Origin: Diplolepis rosae
Taxonomy: Eukaryota > Arthropoda > Insecta > Hymenoptera > Diplolepididae
DNA length: 64,000 bases
Direction: 5' to 3'
Assembly (NCBI GenBank): GCA_030998225.1
Contig: JAPYXD010000744.1
Location: 2,852,001 to 2,916,000 of the forward strand
Shown here: positions 60,201 through 64,000 of the stretch, piece after piece
Position numbering within the stretch: position 1 is the first letter of the stretch
How the letters are laid out: every line of letters starts with the position of its first letter
The notes under the pieces: model-generated
What the model was told of the DNA's origin: nothing
What the model saw: only the letters and a program-made list of their open reading frames with translations
Database searches by the model: none
Made by a program: the position numbers and the translations under genes

Positions 60201-63200
60201 TGCTGGGTGTGTCAATCACTACCAGGCCATTACTCTCTGTTGCTTGTTTATTTAAATAATGTGCTGGGTGTGTTAATCACTACCAGGCCATTATTCTCTG
60301 TTCTCTGTTTATTTAAATAATGTGCTGGGTGTGTTAGTCACTACCAGGCCATTATTCTCTGTTCTCTGTTTATTTAAATAATGTGCTGGGTGTGTTAATC
60401 ACTACCAGGCCATTATTCTCTGTTCTCTGTTTATTTAAATAATGTGCTGGGTGTGTTAGTCACTACCAGGCCATTATTCTCTGTTCTCTGTTTATTTAAA
60501 TAATGTGCTGGGTGTGTTAATCACTACCAGGCCATTATTCTCTGTTCTCTGTTTATTTAAATAATGTGCTGGGTGTGTTAATCACTACCAGGCCATTATT
60601 CTCTGTTCTCTGCTTATTTAAATAATGTGCTGGGTGTGTTAATCACTACCAGGCCATTATTCTCTGTTCTCTGTTTATTTAAATAATGTGCTGGGTGTGT
60701 TAATCACTACCAGGCCATTATTCTCTGTTCTCTGTTTATTTAAATAATGTGCTGGGTGTGTTAGTCACTACCAGGCCATTACTCTCTGTTGCTTGTTTAT
60801 TTAAATAATGTGCTGGGTGTGTTAATCACTACCAGGCCATTATTCTCTGTTCTCTGCTTATTTAAATAATGTGCTGGGTGTGGTAATCACTACCAGGCCA
60901 TTATTCTCTGTTCTCTGCTTATTTAAATAATGTGCTGGGTGTGTTAATCACTACCAGGCCATTATTCTCTGTTCTCTGCTTATTTAAATAATGTGCTGGG
61001 TGTGTTAATCACTACCAGGCCATTATTCTCTGTTCTCTGCTTATTTAAATAATGTGCTGGGTGTGTTAGTCACTACCAGGCCATTATTCTCTGTTCTCTG
61101 TTTATTTAAATAATGTGCTGGGTGTGTTAATCACTACCAGGCCATTATTCTCTGTTCTCTGCTTATTTAAATAATGTGCTGGGTGTGTTAGTCACTACCA
61201 GGCCATTATTCTCTGTTCTCTGTTTATTTAAATAATGTGCTGGGTGTGTTAATCACTACCAGGCCATTATTCTCTGTTCTCTGCTTATTTAAATAATGTG
61301 CTGGGTGTGTTAATCACTACCAGGCCATTATTCTCTGTTCTCTGCTTATTTAAATAATGTGCTGGGTGCGTTAGTCACTACCAGGCCATTATTCTCTGTT
61401 TTCTGTTTATTTAAATAATGTGCTGGGTGTGTTAATCACTACCAGGCCATTATTCTCTGTTCTCTGTTTATTTAAATAATGTGCTGGGTGTGTTAATCAC
61501 TACCAGGCCATTATTCTCTGTTCTCTGCTTATTTAAATAATGTGCTGGGTGTGTTAATCACTACCAGGCCATTATTCTCTGTTCTCTGCTTATTTAAATA
61601 ATGTGCTGGGTGTGTTAGTCACTACCAGGCCATTATTCTCTGTTCTCTGTTTATTTAAATAATGCGCTGGGTGTGTTAATCACTACCAGGCCATCATTCT
61701 CTGTTCTCTGCTTATTTAAATAATGTGCTGGGTGTGTCAATCACTACCAGGCCATTACTCTCTGTTGCTTGTTTATTTAAATAATGTGCTGGGTGTGTTA
61801 ATCACTACCAGGCCATTATTCTCTGTTCTCTGTTTATTTAAATAATGTGCTGGGTGTGTTAGTCACTACCAGGCCATTATTCTCTGTTCTCTGTTTATTT
61901 AAATAATGTGCTGGGTGTGTTAGTCACTACCAGGCCATTATTCTCTGTTTTCTGTTTATTTAAATAATGTGCTGGGTGTGTTAATCACTACCAGGCCATT
62001 ATTCTCTGTTCTCTGTTTATTTAAATAATGTGCTGGGTGTGTTAATCACTACCAGGCCATTATTCTCTGTTCTCTGTTTATTTAAATAATGTGCTGGGTG
62101 TGTTAATCACTACCAGGCCATTATTCTCTGTTCTCTGCTTATTTAAATAATGTGCTGGGTGTGTTAATCACTACCAGGCCATTATTCTCTGTTCTCTGTT
62201 TATTTAAATAATGTGCTGGGTGTGTTAGTCACTACCAGGCCATTATTCTCTGTTCTCTGTTTATTTAAATAATGTGCTGGGTGTGTTAATCACTACCAGG
62301 CCATTATTCTCTGTTCTCTGTTTATTTAAATAATGTGCTGGTTGTGTTAATCACTACCAGGCCATTACTCTCTGTTGCTTGTTTTTTTAAATAATGTGCT
62401 GGGTGTGGTAATCACTACGAGGCCATTATTCTCTGTTCTCTGCTTATTTAAATAATGTGCTGGGTGCGTTAGTCACTACCAGGCCATTATTCTCTGTTCT
62501 CTGCTTATTTAAATAATGTGCTGGGTGTGTTAATCACTACCAGGCCATTATTCTCTGTTCTCTGCTTATTTAAATAATGTGCTGGGTGTGTTAATCACTA
62601 CGAGGCCATTATTCTCTGTTCTCTGCTTATTTAAATAATGTGCTGGGTGCGTTAGTCACTACCAGGCCATTATTCTCTGTTTTCTGTTTATTTAAATAAT
62701 GTGCTGGGTGTGTTAATCACTACCAGGCCATTATTCTCTGTTCTCTGCTTATTTAAATAATGTGCTGGGTGTGTTAATCACTACCAGGCCATTATTCTCT
62801 GTTCTCTGTTTATTTAAATAATGTGCTGGGTGTGTTAATCACTACCAGGCCATTATTCTCTGTTCTCTGCTTATTTAAATAATGTGCTGGGTGTGTTAAT
62901 CACTACCAGGCCATTATTCTCTGTTCTCTGCTTATTTAAATAATGTGCTGGGTGTGTTAATCACTACCAGGCCATTATTCTCTGTTCTCTGTTTATTTAA
63001 ATAATGTGCTGGGTGTGTTAATCACTACCAGGCCATTATTCTCTGTTCTCTGTTTATTTAAATAATGTGCTGGGTGTGTTAATCACTACCAGGCCATTAT
63101 TCTCTGTTCTCTGCTTATTTAAATAATGTGCTGGGTGTGTTAATCACTACCAGGCCATTATTCTCTGTTCTCTGCTTATTTAAATAATGTGCTGGGTGTG

Positions 63201-64000
63201 TTAATCACTACCAGGCCATTATTCTCTGTTCTCTGTTTATTTAAATAATGTGCTGGGTGTGTTAGTCACTACCAGGCCATTATTCACTGTTCTCTGCTTA
63301 TTTAAATAATGTGCTGGGTGTGTTAGTCACTACCAGGCCATTATTCTCTGTTCTCTGTTTATTTAAATAATGTGCTGGGTGTGTTAATCACTACCAGGCC
63401 ATTATTCTCTGTTCTCTGCTTATTTAAATAATGTGCTGGGTGTGTTAGTCACTACCAGGCCATTATTCTCTGTTTTCTGTTTATTTAAATAATGTGCTGG
63501 GTGTGTTAATCACTACCAGGCTATTATTCTCTGTTCTCTGTTTATTTAAATAATGTGCTGGGTGTGTTAGTCACTACCAGGCCATTATTCTCTGTTCTCT
63601 GTTTATTTAAATAATGTGCTGGGTGTGTTAATCACTACCAGGCCATTATTCTCTGTTCTCTGCTTATTTAAATAATGTGCTGGGTGTGTTAATCACTACC
63701 AGGCCATCATTCTCTGTTCTCTGCTTATTTAAATAATGTGCTGGGTGTGTTAATCACTACCAGGCCATTACTCTCTGTTGCTTGTTTATTTAAATAATGT
63801 GCTGGGTGTGTTAATCACTACCAGGCCATTATTCTCTGTTCTCTGTTTATTTAAATAATGTGCTGGGTGTGTTAATCACTACCAGGCCATTATTCTCTGT
63901 TCTCTGTTTATTTAAATAATGTGCTGGGTGTGTTAGTCACTACCAGGCCATTATTCTCTGTTCTCTGCTTATTTAAATAATGTGCTGGGTGTGTTAATCA

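Larger units (their letters stand above)
22072..64000 (+). repeat. 61-bp satellite array, about 687 copies, continuing past the window
   Basis: The period is 61 bp throughout and the array fills the rest of the window. The unit has two parts. The first is a 41-bp imperfect dyad (arms AATAATG.GCTGG and CCAGGCCATTATT, centre GTGTTAATCAC). The second is a 20-bp pyrimidine-rich linker (CTCTGTTCTCTGCTTATTTA) which, with the next unit, forms the perfect palindrome TTATTTAAATAA. G+C is about 38%, above the flanks. Most units differ from consensus at 0-3 positions. Common variants are TTAATCAC/TTAGTCAC, CTCTGC/CTCTGT and TTATTC.../TTACTC...GTTGCTTG. Stops in all frames exclude a coding role. Confidence 0.97.

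Noticed and set aside
22072..64000. CRISPR-like regular repeat array
   Set aside because: Units are contiguous and near-identical over the full 61 bp with no unique spacers. The setting is eukaryotic, and no cas genes are present.
22072..64000. Repetitive protein gene (silk, mucin or similar)
   Set aside because: A period of 61 is not a multiple of three and TAA/TAG occur in every unit, so no frame stays open.

Overview
The window is animal nuclear DNA, most likely from an insect. It is A+T-rich and has split coding segments with GT-AG introns. It carries P-superfamily (THAP9-like) transposases, Gypsy-like LTRs beginning TGTYACGTCC, inverted-repeat elements and a very long minisatellite. A hymenopteran host is only a guess. 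I see no tRNA, rRNA or CRISPR, and no conserved host protein-coding gene.

Layout. 1-1312: the 3' end of an LTR retrotransposon (polypurine tract at 158-170, 3' LTR at 171-1312). 1313-5402: A+T-rich DNA with microsatellites and no convincing gene. 5403-19132: a 13.7-kb nest of mobile elements. Its outer shell is a P-like transposon (5411-19124) with a perfect 16-bp terminal inverted repeat, a 77-bp subterminal inverted repeat (76/77 identical) and a perfect 8-bp target duplication (CTCCCAAC), the size expected of P elements. It carries transposase copy A on the minus strand. Copy A is dead: a 2,245-bp solo LTR (9522-11766, 4-bp duplication AGAC) splits its main N-terminal exon, about 110 bp around the first catalytic aspartate are lost with a frameshift, and there is an in-frame TAG at 7165-7167. 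In the 5' part of A lies a second, plus-strand transposase, copy B (14190-18442), flanked by a 65-bp inverted repeat. B has no internal stop in any exon, but the first intron seems to have lost its GT donor. The outer element sits in the middle of an older, diverged palindrome.

19133-21785: flanking DNA with an approximately 890-bp inverted-repeat element (20233-21122) full of CATCTTA/TAAGATG motifs. 21786-21915: a TATA box, an initiator about 30 nt downstream, a 92-nt exon without ATG, and a strong GTGAGTAC donor. 22072-64000 (running off the window): an essentially uninterrupted array of about 687 copies of a 61-bp unit.

The satellite is the most striking feature. Each unit is built around a 41-bp imperfect dyad and ends in a perfect TTATTTAAATAA palindrome. 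A common A/G polymorphism lies one base from the dyad centre. Linked rare variants recur tens of kilobases apart, as expected from segmental exchange. Because a promoter-exon-donor set points directly into the array, transcription through it as intronic or non-coding RNA is a testable possibility. The THAP zinc finger that should begin both transposases was not found with confidence.
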